The position numbers and the translations under genes were made by a program. From NCBI GenBank assembly GCA_023446155.1, contig JAEXIT010000008.1:62001-126000 (forward strand): a DNA stretch of 64,000 nt. The letters are read 5' to 3'. Under the pieces are notes generated by a model. That model saw nothing but the letters and a program-made list of their open reading frames with translations. It was not told where the DNA came from and did no database searches. Below, in pieces: positions 1-8,737 of the stretch (positions within the stretch are counted from its first letter, which is position 1; each line of letters starts with the position of its first letter). This stretch comes from Bacteroidota bacterium (GTDB lineage Bacteria; Bacteroidota; Bacteroidia; Flavobacteriales; Flavobacteriaceae).

Positions 1-1701
1 CAGATTGTCTTGCATCTTTTTAGAAAATTCTTTCATCATCTGATCTTGTTGCTTCTGACGGTTAATAAAATCCTGGACTTTCTTCTGATCTTTAAAATCA
101 AGATTCGTTTTTTCTTTTCCTAATTTTTGCAATTTATCCAGTTCTGATAATTGCTTATCCTGGTTTTTAATTGACTTTTCAAGACTGTTGATATTGCTAT
201 TTTGCTCCTGTAAGATCTTATCCTCTTTTTCCTCGGCTGTTAACTCACGGTGTGAAAAGACAGAAGACTTCGAACTTTTAAAATTGTGAATCGCATCGTT
301 ATCAAAAATCTCAAAATAGTAATCGTATTCAACACCCGGTTGAATCGTCAACCCATTTGGAAAGCTATATACAAACTGATCAAATGTTTCACGTTTCACT
401 GGAATGGTTCCACGAGAAACCTGAGTTGGTTTGTCTTTTGGATAATACACCACGTGTAATTTCGTCAGACCATAATCGTCCGAAACCTGACCGATAACCA
501 TATTCTTTTTGAGTTGTAACGAATCCGGAGCCGATTGAACCGAAATAGACGGAAACTGATCTTTAACCGTAGTAATCTGATACTGCAATTTTTCGTGATC
601 GGTTACCTTTTCATTTGAAGTAAGTATTTGATATTCTGTATTTTGAAGTATTCTTTTGGAAATATTGAATAAATTTTCATTGCGTTTGAATGATTCATTA
701 ACTGTAGCATCTTTCCAAACTACTTTACTCGTAGCCAATGCATTAACTTTCCAGGTAATGGTAGTTCCTTCCGGAACAATCGCATTACCACTACCTTGAA
801 TCAATTCCGATTTTTTTCCAAGATAAGCCGGAAAATTCAGTACCATTTCAAAATTAGCAATCGTCGGAACGGCCACGACATTTAATTGATAGGTATTCGA
901 AACCACTTCGTTGGCCAATAGTTTAAAATCGGTATTCCTGGTAATCTTATCAAACTGATATTGAAACACACCCGGTCGAACGGTTTCCAGATAATAATTT
1001 TCATTACCAATAGCAATCATCGCATTTTCCGGAATTACCGTACCATTGGTCTTAACCTGTAATAAAAAATCCTGGCCTTGTTCGGCTGTTAGATTTTTAT
1101 TGATAATCTGAAAACTAAAAGGAGCCGGTGGCGCATATTCTTTTTTGTAATGCACTACCCGATCCAAACTTTCGGTAATCAGATTTGAATTTCCGGAAAC
1201 CATAAAAAATAATAAAACCAACAATGGGATTATAGCATACGGAAGATACTTGGTATTCTTTTTAAAATTAATTGCATTTCCAAACGGAACCGGTTTTAGC
1301 GATATTGCTTTTTGTTCGATCGAAGCCAATAATAATTCCGATTTATCACTTTGTCCGTACAGCTGTAAAAAATTGGTGAGTTTATCATTTACTTCCGAAA
1401 AGTGACTTCCAATAATCAATGAAGCCTGTTTGTAATCGATTCCCTTTTGTAATTTGAAAAGTTTAAACAGCGGAAACAAAATAAACCGTAGCAAAAAGAA
1501 AAGTTCCACTACAATAAATAGCCAGAACAAGACCGTTCTACCGTTTGGAGAAAGCCATAAAAAATGTTCCACGAGCAACGTGACAATAAAATACAGCAAA
1601 CCGAAACCGGTAAAAAGAATAATTCCTTTTAGCAATTCGTTCGTATAAAACTTTTTTATAAAGTCTTCCAGCTTTTGAAATATCAGTTCTTTCGTTTCCA
1701 A
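1..1701 (-). CDS. DUF4175 family membrane protein (C-terminus beyond window)
   Basis: The frame is open from position 1701 to the window edge, giving 567 residues of what is usually a protein of about 1,100. It starts METKELIFQKLEDF at a TTG codon; an in-frame stop lies 14 codons upstream and there is no ATG between, so TTG is the only reasonable start. Hydrophobic segments lie near residues 25-45, 60-80 and 155-175. A long beta-rich periplasmic-like region follows, then a charged Gln/Lys-rich coiled-coil (KQQDQMMKEFSKKMQDNL) at the truncated end. This layout is typical of the Bacteroidota DUF4175 family, whose function is not established. It is transcribed away from gltX across a long AT-rich spacer. 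Confidence 0.85.
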   Translation of the reverse strand, partial: METKELIFQKLEDFIKKFYTNELLKGIILFTGFGLLYFIVTLLVEHFLWLSPNGRTVLFWLFIVVELFFLLRFILFPLFKLFKLQKGIDYKQASLIIGSHFSEVNDKLTNFLQLYGQSDKSELLLASIEQKAISLKPVPFGNAINFKKNTKYLPYAIIPLLVLLFFMVSGNSNLITESLDRVVHYKKEYAPPAPFSFQIINKNLTAEQGQDFLLQVKTNGTVIPENAMIAIGNENYYLETVRPGVFQYQFDKITRNTDFKLLANEVVSNTYQLNVVAVPTIANFEMVLNFPAYLGKKSELIQGSGNAIVPEGTTITWKVNALATSKVVWKDATVNESFKRNENLFNISKRILQNTEYQILTSNEKVTDHEKLQYQITTVKDQFPSISVQSAPDSLQLKKNMVIGQVSDDYGLTKLHVVYYPKDKPTQVSRGTIPVKRETFDQFVYSFPNGLTIQPGVEYDYYFEIFDNDAIHNFKSSKSSVFSHRELTAEEKEDKILQEQNSNINSLEKSIKNQDKQLSELDKLQKLGKEKTNLDFKDQKKVQDFINRQKQQDQMMKEFSKKMQDNL

Positions 1702-2574
1702 ATTATCAAAATTTGTTTATAACCGATAAAATTACAATTTTAATCGAAACAGGAATTAACTATTTTACAGAAGCAACAACGTTTGGAGAGGAAAGAACAA
1801 AGAAGAAAGAGACAAGAGGAAAGAATTCATTCAAGGAAGTTGTCAACAAACATTAAAATAATAAAAAAAGATCTTTTAAAAATTTTAAAAAAATTGTTTG
1901 TTATTATAGCTTGTTAATAGTTGCAATAACTTTTAAATTTTTCTTCTGTTTTTGGAGTTATACAATTTTATCCGGGTTTATCAACAGTGTTGTTTATCGA
2001 TAAAGCTTTAGAAATGAAGTCTTTTTAAAACGTTATTAACAATGGTGGATAAACCATTTATACTTATTTTTATTAATAAGTTTACTTGTTAATTTCTGTT
2101 AATAACTGTTGACTACCTATTAATAATTTCAAAACAAATTTTAAAAAATAGATTTGGTAATTTCATTTGGGTTTTGGATTAGCAAATTTTAGGATACAAC
2201 CAAAAATCTTTTATAAATTTCTATCTAAAGTTATAAACAATCCATGTTAATTTATAATTAACTGAAAATCAATACAATGTAAATTTGTATTAACATAGCT
2301 CATTTTTAATGTTAAAATGATATAAAATTTACTGATTTACAGGGTTTTATATTAAATAATCAGCAATTTATATTTGTTAATTACCTTATATACTATAGTC
2401 TATTTTAAAGAACGCTATTGATTTAATAATACAAAGGTATTTTTATCGGTAATCATTACGAAAAATACTTTTCAGATAGGATAAACAGCAAATGAAACCA
2501 TTTATAAACAGTATCGGATAAAATAATTCGAAGGAAAAAAGCATAATTGTATCTTTGCGTAAAATTTTTAAAAA
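1702..2574. other. Long AT-rich spacer, candidate chromosomal replication origin
   Basis: No credible gene is visible in these 870 bases. The first 150 bases are purine-rich, the rest is very AT-rich with many GTTAA/TTAAC words. Between 1968 and 2052 four DnaA-box-like sites cluster: TTATCCGGG at 1968, TTATCAACA at 1978, the palindrome TTATCGATAA at 1994, and TTATCCACC on the minus strand at 2044-2052 (one mismatch to TTATCCACA). Flanking genes diverge. That combination fits an origin, but no box is a perfect consensus and dnaA is not in the window, so this is a hypothesis. Confidence 0.35.
2550..2557 (+). promoter_or_regulatory. Bacteroidota -7 promoter element for gltX
   Basis: TATCTTTG matches TAnnTTTG and ends 17 bases before the gltX ATG, implying a leader of roughly 10 bases. 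No clear -33 TTG is seen. Confidence 0.6.
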
Positions 2575-4086
2575 ATGTCAAAGCCAGTTCGTGTGCGATT
2601 TGCACCCAGTCCTACAGGACCTTTACATATAGGAGGCGTTAGAACCGCTTTATTTAATTATTTATTTGCCAAACAACACGGTGGTACGTTTTACCTTCGA
2701 ATCGAAGATACCGACCAGAACCGTTTTGTACCCGGAGCAGAAGCATATATTATGGAAGCTTTGGAATGGTTAGGTATAGCACCGGATGAAACGATTGGTA
2801 AAAACGAAAAATTCGGACCCTACCGTCAGAGCGAACGTAAAGCGCTTTATAAGCAATATGCCGACCAACTTATTAACAGTGGTTGGGCGTATTATGCTTT
2901 TGATACTGCCGAAAGCCTGGATAACCTGCGTAAAACAGCCGAACAGGAAGGAAAAACCTTTATCTACAACCATACGGTTCGCGAGCAATTGGATAATTCC
3001 CTTACCAATTCGGCCGAAAAAGTTGCCGAACGTATTAGCAATGGTGAAGAATATGTAATCCGTTTTAAAACTCCGGTTGGAGAAACCTTACACCTGAACG
3101 ACATCATCCGTGGTGATATTAAATTTGATACTAATTTATTAGACGATAAAGTATTGTTTAAAAGTGATGGAATGCCAACCTATCACCTGGCGAATATTGT
3201 AGACGACCATTTGATGGAAACCTCCCACGTGATCCGTGGTGAAGAATGGTTGCCTTCCCTACCCTTACACGAATTGTTATACAAAGCTTTCGGATGGGAA
3301 GCCCCAAAATTTGCCCATTTACCATTAATTTTAAAACCGGTTGGAAACGGAAAACTGTCCAAACGTGATGGTGATAAATTAGGATTCCCGGTATTTCCAT
3401 TGGATTGGAACGATCCGGTTTCGGGTGAAAAATCATCCGGATACCGCGGAAAAGGATTTTTTCCGGGTGCTGTGGTGAACTTCCTGGCGTTATTAGGATG
3501 GAACGACGGAACCGACCAGGAGTTATTCACATTAGAAGAATTAGTAGCGAAGTTTGATTTAGGTCGCGTACATAAAGCCGGTGCGAAATTCGATCCGGAG
3601 AAAAATAAATGGTTTAACCACCATTATCTGGTACAACAGTCGGACGCTTCTCTTGCGATACCATTTGCTGCTATTTTAGAAGAAAAAGGAATTAACAAAG
3701 ACATTTCCTTTGTTGAAAAAGTAGTAGGATTGGTAAAAGAGCGTGCGACTTTTGTAACCGATTTATATGATTTATCCGATTTCTTTTTTGTAGCGCCATC
3801 GGCATACGATGAAAAAGCGGCTAAAAACTGGAAAGAAGATACCGGTTCTATCATGCAGGAATTAATATCGGTTGTTGAAAACATTGGTGACTTTACTTCA
3901 GTCAACATCGAAACGATTGTAAAGGACTGGATGGCCAAAAACGAGATTGGAATGGGTAAAGTAATGCAACCGTTCCGTTTAAGCCTTGTAGGCGCCTTAA
4001 AAGGCCCACATTTGTTCGATATTGTCGAAATGATCGGAAAAGAAGAAACCGTACAACGAATTCAAAAAGCGATTAGTACTTTATAA
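2575..4086 (+). CDS. gltX: Glutamate--tRNA ligase
   Basis: This cytoplasmic class I aminoacyl-tRNA synthetase charges tRNA-Glu with glutamate. The 503-residue length is normal for Bacteroidota. The nucleotide-binding HIGH-type signature appears as PSPTGPLHIGG at residues 11-21, and the KMSKS-type loop as KLSKRDGDKLGFPVF in the middle of the protein. The C-terminal helical anticodon-binding region is complete. The ATG is preceded by a good -7 promoter element and the gene ends at a strong hairpin terminator, so it appears monocistronic. Because glnS is also present (9657-11342), this enzyme is presumably the discriminating type that charges only tRNA-Glu; that is inference. Confidence 0.97.
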   Translation: MSKPVRVRFAPSPTGPLHIGGVRTALFNYLFAKQHGGTFYLRIEDTDQNRFVPGAEAYIMEALEWLGIAPDETIGKNEKFGPYRQSERKALYKQYADQLINSGWAYYAFDTAESLDNLRKTAEQEGKTFIYNHTVREQLDNSLTNSAEKVAERISNGEEYVIRFKTPVGETLHLNDIIRGDIKFDTNLLDDKVLFKSDGMPTYHLANIVDDHLMETSHVIRGEEWLPSLPLHELLYKAFGWEAPKFAHLPLILKPVGNGKLSKRDGDKLGFPVFPLDWNDPVSGEKSSGYRGKGFFPGAVVNFLALLGWNDGTDQELFTLEELVAKFDLGRVHKAGAKFDPEKNKWFNHHYLVQQSDASLAIPFAAILEEKGINKDISFVEKVVGLVKERATFVTDLYDLSDFFFVAPSAYDEKAAKNWKEDTGSIMQELISVVENIGDFTSVNIETIVKDWMAKNEIGMGKVMQPFRLSLVGALKGPHLFDIVEMIGKEETVQRIQKAISTL

Positions 4087-4090
4087 AACA

Positions 4091-4120
4091 AAAAACGCTC
4101 CGACATCGGAGCGTTTTTTT
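4091..4120 (+). terminator. Rho-independent terminator, bidirectional
   Basis: An AAAAACGCTCCG stem pairs with CGGAGCGTTTTT around a short loop and is followed by T residues. It sits between the convergent gltX and the 4139-4879 gene and has A/T tails on both strands. Confidence 0.9.
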
Positions 4121-4138
4121 ATTATTTAGAGTTATGGT

Positions 4139-4879
4139 TTAGTTACCAAAACCAATTCTCACACCAAAAAGGATGTTTGGTTGTGAAACCGTATTTTCGT
4201 TTTCAACAGCAACATTGTTTTCATAGTCGTAGCTATAAAAAGTGTGTTTAGTGGAAGCGATTCCACCACCAAAGTAACTATCAATAATTACGTTAGAATC
4301 AGAGAAAACTTGTTTACCGATAATAATGGCAACACCCGTTTTTACTTTAGTATCTTTACCGGTAATGCTATAACTACTTTGATTTTCGGCATAACCTCTG
4401 TTCGTTGTTTTACTCATAAGCTGAATACCAAAATACCAACCTTCAATAGCATCATAATCAGATGAAGGAAAATATTTAATACTCGCTCTGAAAGAAGTTC
4501 CCATTTTAGCATTGTCAGATTCAATAAATGAAGTATTGCTACCAATGATGTTTAATTCGTCGCTTTCAAGAAAAGTAGTAGTCAAATAACCATAGGTTAA
4601 ACCAACAGAACCTTCTACGCTAAATTTATCCGAAATTCTATATTCACCAATAATAGGGAATTCACCGGTTATAAAAGAAATGACATCTGTTTTTACTGCC
4701 CATTTATAAGAGTTGTCACTTTTAGAACTGGAAGTGCTTGGAGAAAATACTCTGATTTTGGAAGGTGCTTCTTCAGTTGACTGAGTTGTGGACTTGTTTG
4801 TGTTAGTTTTTTTACCTGTTTGTGAAAAACAAACGGAAAAAGATAATAAAAGTAATAAAATAGTAAAATTTTTCTTCAT
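4139..4879 (-). CDS. Secreted protein, probable outer-membrane beta-barrel
   Basis: The 246-residue product has a clear signal peptide (MKKNFTILLLLLSFSVCFSQ), then a Ser/Thr/Lys-rich linker to about residue 55. The rest alternates short amphipathic strands, including KTDVISFITGEFPIIGEYR and SVEGSVGLTYGYL, and ends ILFGVRIGFGN. Alternating strands and a near-terminal aromatic residue suit a small outer-membrane barrel; the first strands recall the DUF3575 type of barrel, but this is not certain. It diverges from the 4924 gene, with overlapping promoter elements. Function unknown. Confidence 0.7.
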   Translation of the reverse strand: MKKNFTILLLLLSFSVCFSQTGKKTNTNKSTTQSTEEAPSKIRVFSPSTSSSKSDNSYKWAVKTDVISFITGEFPIIGEYRISDKFSVEGSVGLTYGYLTTTFLESDELNIIGSNTSFIESDNAKMGTSFRASIKYFPSSDYDAIEGWYFGIQLMSKTTNRGYAENQSSYSITGKDTKVKTGVAIIIGKQVFSDSNVIIDSYFGGGIASTKHTFYSYDYENNVAVENENTVSQPNILFGVRIGFGN

Positions 4880-4894
4880 AAAAAAAAGTTAAAT

Positions 4895-4902
4895 TAAATT
4901 TG
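4895..4902 (+). promoter_or_regulatory. -7 element for the 4924 gene
   Basis: TAAATTTG matches TAnnTTTG, 21 bases before the ATG. It lies only three bases from the opposing -7 element of the divergent gene. Confidence 0.6.
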
Positions 4903-4905
4903 CGG

Positions 4906-4913
4906 CAAACTTA
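4906..4913 (-). promoter_or_regulatory. -7 element for the 4139-4879 gene
   Basis: Read on the minus strand this is TAAGTTTG, 26 bases upstream of the minus-strand ATG and almost back-to-back with the plus-strand element at 4895-4902. Confidence 0.6.
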
Positions 4914-4923
4914 ATTAAATTAT

Positions 4924-6417
4924 ATGAAGTATTTAGGATTTTTCATGTTATTTCTTACGTTGGGTATGCAAGCACAACAGATAGATTTAACCTGGGCAGA
5001 AAAAATTAAAACAAAGAAAAAGAACATTTTTGTTTTAGGAGGTAAAAACGGAAATTATTTTACCGGCCATGTTGATAAAGATGATCATTTTGTTTGTAGA
5101 AAGTACAATGACAAAATGAAAATGATAAAGGAAGAGATTGTGCCTTTCGAATTAGATGAGAAGCGATATATGCATGTGAAATCAATATTTGTGAACAACA
5201 AAATTGTACACTTAATATCCGAACATAAAAGAAAAGAAGACAAAAGAGTATTATTGGCTGCTTTTACCGATATGGATTTAAAAAATAGCGATAAAACGTT
5301 AATTATAGATGAAGCATCGGACGAGAGTATGTTATTTGGAGCGAATTATATTTCTCCGGATTCGACAAAAGTTTTAATCTTTCATGAAAAACCAGGGAAA
5401 AAAAAGGATCCAAGTACACTAAGTCTTAAAGTATATAAAAGTGATTTTACTGATATTATTTTCGACAAGTTGGTACAGATACCTATTAAGGATAAAAACT
5501 TTTCCACAGAAAGTATCAATGTGGATAACCTTGGGAATGTATACATTTTAGCAAGGATTATCCGTGAAGGTAAAGAAAGAAAAAAAGGACAAAGTGAAGA
5601 TTATTACAAATTAATTGTTTTTGATAAAGATACGGGGAACCCAAATGAATTTGATTTTGATTTTGAAAATCAAGCAATTAGTTCTATTGATATTATTCCA
5701 AGTAAAGATAATACACTTATCTGTACCGGATTTATAAGTGATATTGAAAATGGATTTTTATCAAAAAAAGTTAGTAATGTATCCGATGAGATGTTTACAG
5801 CTTTGATCGACTGTAAAACAAAAAAATTAAGTGCTACATCGAAGGTTAAGGTTGACGGATTATATCCGGAAAAAATGAAAAAGAAAGAAGATTTTGTTCC
5901 TTATCGGATAAGAAAAATTTTCCCTAAAAAAGAAGGTGGTTATGTAGTAGTAGCCGAACAATATAAATTAGATATTCAAACCTATTATACACAAACGGGA
6001 TGGAGAACGGTTTATAAATATTATTACTGTGATATTGCCTGTATGCATGTTAATAAAAATAATGAGCTTGAATCGATCACAAAAGTTCCTAAATATCAAC
6101 TAAATGCTGCTAATCCTTCTATCCTATCAACTTATATTGATGGTAAGACGTATATTATTTTTGAAGATTTAGCTAAAAATTTAGAAGCAGAAAACGATAA
6201 GGAAGTAAAGAGAAGTACAAAATCGATGTTAAGTTCCGATTCTAAAAATGCATTGTTTTTATTAACTATTGCTCCAGATGGCAAACCGAAAAAAGAAATT
6301 ATTTTCAGTTATAAAGAATCGAAAATCAGACCACAAATAATGGAGAGTATGTTAATTGATCCAAACACAATAATCTTAAAAGCAGAAGATCAGATTGGAG
6401 AATTAAATTTCAAATAA
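4924..6417 (+). CDS. Hypothetical secreted protein
   Basis: The 497-residue product starts with a signal peptide (MKYLGFFMLFLTLGMQAQQ). The mature part is Lys-rich with recurring strand-like stretches such as NVYILARIIREGK, GGYVVVAEQYKLD and NALFLLTIAPDGK, spaced like blades of a propeller. I do not recognise the family; a beta-propeller fold is an impression from strand periodicity only. The second half contains Tyr-rich runs (VYKYYYCDIACM). It is followed by a hairpin terminator, so it is probably transcribed alone. Likely periplasmic or surface located. Confidence 0.75.
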   Translation: MKYLGFFMLFLTLGMQAQQIDLTWAEKIKTKKKNIFVLGGKNGNYFTGHVDKDDHFVCRKYNDKMKMIKEEIVPFELDEKRYMHVKSIFVNNKIVHLISEHKRKEDKRVLLAAFTDMDLKNSDKTLIIDEASDESMLFGANYISPDSTKVLIFHEKPGKKKDPSTLSLKVYKSDFTDIIFDKLVQIPIKDKNFSTESINVDNLGNVYILARIIREGKERKKGQSEDYYKLIVFDKDTGNPNEFDFDFENQAISSIDIIPSKDNTLICTGFISDIENGFLSKKVSNVSDEMFTALIDCKTKKLSATSKVKVDGLYPEKMKKKEDFVPYRIRKIFPKKEGGYVVVAEQYKLDIQTYYTQTGWRTVYKYYYCDIACMHVNKNNELESITKVPKYQLNAANPSILSTYIDGKTYIIFEDLAKNLEAENDKEVKRSTKSMLSSDSKNALFLLTIAPDGKPKKEIIFSYKESKIRPQIMESMLIDPNTIILKAEDQIGELNFK

Positions 6418-6424
6418 TATACAG

Positions 6425-6452
6425 AAGGGCGATTTTTTCGCCCTTTCTTTTT
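6425..6452 (+). terminator. Rho-independent terminator
   Basis: AAGGGCGA pairs with TCGCCCTT around a T-rich loop, followed by TCTTTTT. It directly follows the stop codon of the 4924-6417 gene. Confidence 0.85.
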
Positions 6453-6528
6453 GGTGTTTTTTGAAGATCAAATATAAATTCTCTTTTTTTCGTATCTTAA
6501 CCGAATAAACCATTAAAAGCTACATTTT

Positions 6529-7503
6529 ATGTTTAGTTACGTTATTATTTTTATTCTCGTATTTCTCTTTTTAGCCTCGTTTTTCACGGTTAAACAGCAA
6601 ACTTCCGCGATAGTGGAACGTTTTGGAAAATTTAGCAGCATCCGTCATTCCGGATTACAATTAAAAATTCCGGTTATCGACCGTATTGCCGGTAAAGTGA
6701 ATTTAAGAATCCAGCAGTTGGATGTGATCATTGAAACGAAAACAAAAGATAACGTATTCGTTAAAATGAAAGTTTCCGTTCAGTTTAAAGTAATTCAGGA
6801 CAAAGTATATGATGCATTTTATAAATTGGAATATCCGCACGATCAGATCACATCGTATGTATTTGACGTGGTACGTGCCGAAGTACCAAAATTAAAACTG
6901 GATGATGTTTTCGAAAGAAAAGATGACGTTGCGATCGCTGTAAAACGCGAGTTAAATGAAGCGATGACAACATACGGATATGATATTATCAACACCTTGA
7001 TTACCGATATCGATCCGGATATTCAGGTAAAAAATGCAATGAACCGTATTAATGCAGCCGATCGTGAAAAAACAGCTGCCGAATATGAAGCGGAAGCCAG
7101 TAGAATCCGTATTGTAGCGAAAGCAAAAGCCGAAGCTGAAAGTAAGCGTTTACAAGGTCAGGGTATTGCCGATCAGCGTCGTGAAATTGCCCGTGGATTG
7201 GTAGAAAGTGTGGATGTATTAAATAAAGTAGGAATCAACTCTCAGGAAGCTTCTGCCTTAATCGTTGTAACACAACACTATGATACATTACAAGCGATTG
7301 GATCGGATACGAACTCGAACCTGATTTTATTACCGAATTCACCACAAGCCGGAAGTGATATGTTAAACAACATGGTCGCTTCTTTTACCGCTTCGAACCA
7401 GGTTGGTGAAGCGATGAAAAAGGCACAGGGAAAAAAGAAATCGAAAGATGATTACCATAGACCGGATCATCATGATACAACAGGATTACCGGAGACGGAA
7501 TAA
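6529..7503 (+). CDS. SPFH/Band 7 (stomatin/paraslipin-like) membrane protein
   Basis: The 324-residue protein has one N-terminal membrane helix (residues 3-20), then a Band 7 domain beginning FTVKQQTSAIVERFGKF. It continues through VNLRIQQLDVIIETKTKDNV to a coiled coil of Ala/Glu/Lys repeats (about residues 185-235, EYEAEASRIRIVAKAKAEAE). The tail is Lys/His/Asp-rich. Stomatin-type SPFH proteins oligomerise on the inner membrane and organise membrane domains or regulate proteases. A partner NfeD gene is not adjacent. A terminator follows immediately, so it is probably monocistronic. Confidence 0.92.
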   Translation: MFSYVIIFILVFLFLASFFTVKQQTSAIVERFGKFSSIRHSGLQLKIPVIDRIAGKVNLRIQQLDVIIETKTKDNVFVKMKVSVQFKVIQDKVYDAFYKLEYPHDQITSYVFDVVRAEVPKLKLDDVFERKDDVAIAVKRELNEAMTTYGYDIINTLITDIDPDIQVKNAMNRINAADREKTAAEYEAEASRIRIVAKAKAEAESKRLQGQGIADQRREIARGLVESVDVLNKVGINSQEASALIVVTQHYDTLQAIGSDTNSNLILLPNSPQAGSDMLNNMVASFTASNQVGEAMKKAQGKKKSKDDYHRPDHHDTTGLPETE

Positions 7504-7506
7504 AGT

Positions 7507-7534
7507 AAAAAAAGCGGCATTAAGCCGCTTTTTT
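7507..7534 (+). terminator. Bidirectional terminator
   Basis: AAAAAAGCGGC and GCCGCTTTTTT form a stem around a short loop between the convergent SPFH and DUF6327 genes. The T tail overlaps the DUF6327 stop codon. Confidence 0.88.
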
Positions 7535-7769
7535 ATTTGAATAACCGGTTAAAAATAAAACCGATTATTAGATTTTGAATGGTCCCCGATTTTGTAAAGA
7601 ATGAACCTATGGAACGGACCACTCCGGAAGTAAATACTCCTGGTGTAAGGTCATCCCGTGTTTTTTCGACTGCATAGACCAAACGTCTGTAATCCAGTTC
7701 TTTCTGTACTTTTAAGATTTCCAGCTCACGGTTGATTTCGTCATAAGACGAATATTTTTTTCTTTCCAT
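7533..7769 (-). CDS. DUF6327 family small protein
   Basis: This 78-residue protein begins MERKKYSSYDEINRELEILK, a helical region, and ends in a weakly hydrophobic segment (NLIIGFIFNRLFK). I recognise it as the small Bacteroidota DUF6327 family of unknown function. It is the last gene of a three-gene minus-strand operon with the holin-like (2-base gap) and YtxH proteins. The constant company of two membrane-stress families suggests an envelope role. Confidence 0.8.
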   Translation of the reverse strand: MERKKYSSYDEINRELEILKVQKELDYRRLVYAVEKTRDDLTPGVFTSGVVRSIGSFFTKSGTIQNLIIGFIFNRLFK

Positions 7770-7771
7770 AC

Positions 7772-8122
7772 TTAATCATTAAAAAAGAATTCGGAGAATT
7801 TTTCCAGTATCGGGCCTTCCACAATTTTATCTTTGATGTAGTACACCACGATACATAGAATGAGATAAATGACACCCACAATTAAAAAACCGAGGGCATA
7901 ACTACCCATCATGTTACCCAAAGCAAAGGCGCCGGCTATAGATAAGAAAAGTACCATCAACATCAGGAAAATACTCAAAAGGAAAATTTTAAGTATCATT
8001 GTTGTTGACTTCATGGCTACTTTAAAAAACCATAGTTTATAGTAGGCCACGTTGGTATCGAATAATGCTTTGGCATTATCCTGAATCTGTTCGGTATTTT
8101 CTTTTAATTTTTCAAAAGCCAT
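7772..8122 (-). CDS. Phage-holin-like (PF07332-type) inner-membrane protein
   Basis: The 116-residue protein has an N-terminal amphipathic helix (LKENTEQIQDNAKALF), two strong membrane helices at about residues 42-65 and 72-92, and a charged C-terminus. This matches the 'putative actinobacterial holin-X / phage holin family 3_6' group, which in Bacteroidota is a resident chromosomal protein, sometimes labelled competence protein. No lysis genes are nearby. It lies between YtxH (8-base gap) and DUF6327 in one operon. Its biochemical role is unknown. Confidence 0.8.
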   Translation of the reverse strand: MAFEKLKENTEQIQDNAKALFDTNVAYYKLWFFKVAMKSTTMILKIFLLSIFLMLMVLFLSIAGAFALGNMMGSYALGFLIVGVIYLILCIVVYYIKDKIVEGPILEKFSEFFFND

Positions 8123-8130
8123 AGCCTACT

Positions 8131-8460
8131 TTATTTAGTTGCTTTAGCGTGTTGTTTTTTAAGATCGTCCAGTTTTTTTTCTAATGTTGCGATAATATCT
8201 TCGGTCTTATTATCGACGTTGGATACTAGATGATCAAATTCACTTTCCAAATCCATTTTGGCTCTGCTGAATTTATTTTTGAGGTTATGGGTAGCCTCGT
8301 TAAACTTGTCTCGTAAGTGATCTGTTTCCTTATCGAAACCATCTTTAATTTTTCTTCGGGTTTTTGATCCTTTATCGGGAGCAAATAAAATTCCGACACC
8401 AGCACCGATAGCTGCTCCGGCTAAAAGTGCCAATAATGTGTTACCTGTGTTATTAGACAT
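8131..8460 (-). CDS. YtxH domain-containing protein
   Basis: The 109-residue product starts with a glycine-rich membrane helix (LLALLAGAAIGAGVGILFAP) followed at once by DKGSKTRRKIKD, the hallmark junction of YtxH/GsiB-like stress proteins. The remainder is a long charged amphipathic helix with repeated D/K/F spacing. It is the first gene of the YtxH-holin-DUF6327 operon. YtxH proteins are often induced by general or envelope stress in other bacteria; regulation here is not shown beyond a weak -7 variant (TAAGTTTA) about 30 bases upstream. Confidence 0.88.
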   Translation of the reverse strand: MSNNTGNTLLALLAGAAIGAGVGILFAPDKGSKTRRKIKDGFDKETDHLRDKFNEATHNLKNKFSRAKMDLESEFDHLVSNVDNKTEDIIATLEKKLDDLKKQHAKATK

Positions 8461-8709
8461 AATCTCACTTTTTAAAAATTAATAATTATAAACTTACGAA
8501 ATTAATATTCATAAATACGTTAATAAGTAGTTAATAAAAGCTTGTTTTTTAAAATAACGAAATTAAAAGCTTTTTTAAATCGTATTTTTTTAGAGATGTA
8601 AAATCTATTTAACTAAAAAAGATAATCAATTTAAAAGCATTGTATAAAGTCAGTTTTAATAGATTTTAAAAATAATTATTTTACTTTTAATCGATATAAT
8701 ATATAATAG

Positions 8710-8735
8710 AAAAAGGCTTCTTTTTAGAAGCCCTT
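8710..8735 (-). terminator. Terminator for the hydroxylase gene
   Basis: On the minus strand a GGGCTTCT / AGAAGCC hairpin is followed by TTTTTCT. It lies just after the stop codon at 8738. The remaining spacer up to 8460 is plain AT-rich DNA in which I see no gene. Confidence 0.85.
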
Positions 8736-8737
8736 TA

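Noticed and set aside
3183..3530. Antisense open frame within gltX (115 residues)
   Set aside because: It lies wholly inside a well-conserved gene on the other strand and its translation has no signal, domain or typical composition.
7772..8122. Holin-like protein as a sign of a prophage
   Set aside because: No capsid, integrase, lysin or attachment site is near. The family is a normal chromosomal member in Bacteroidota.
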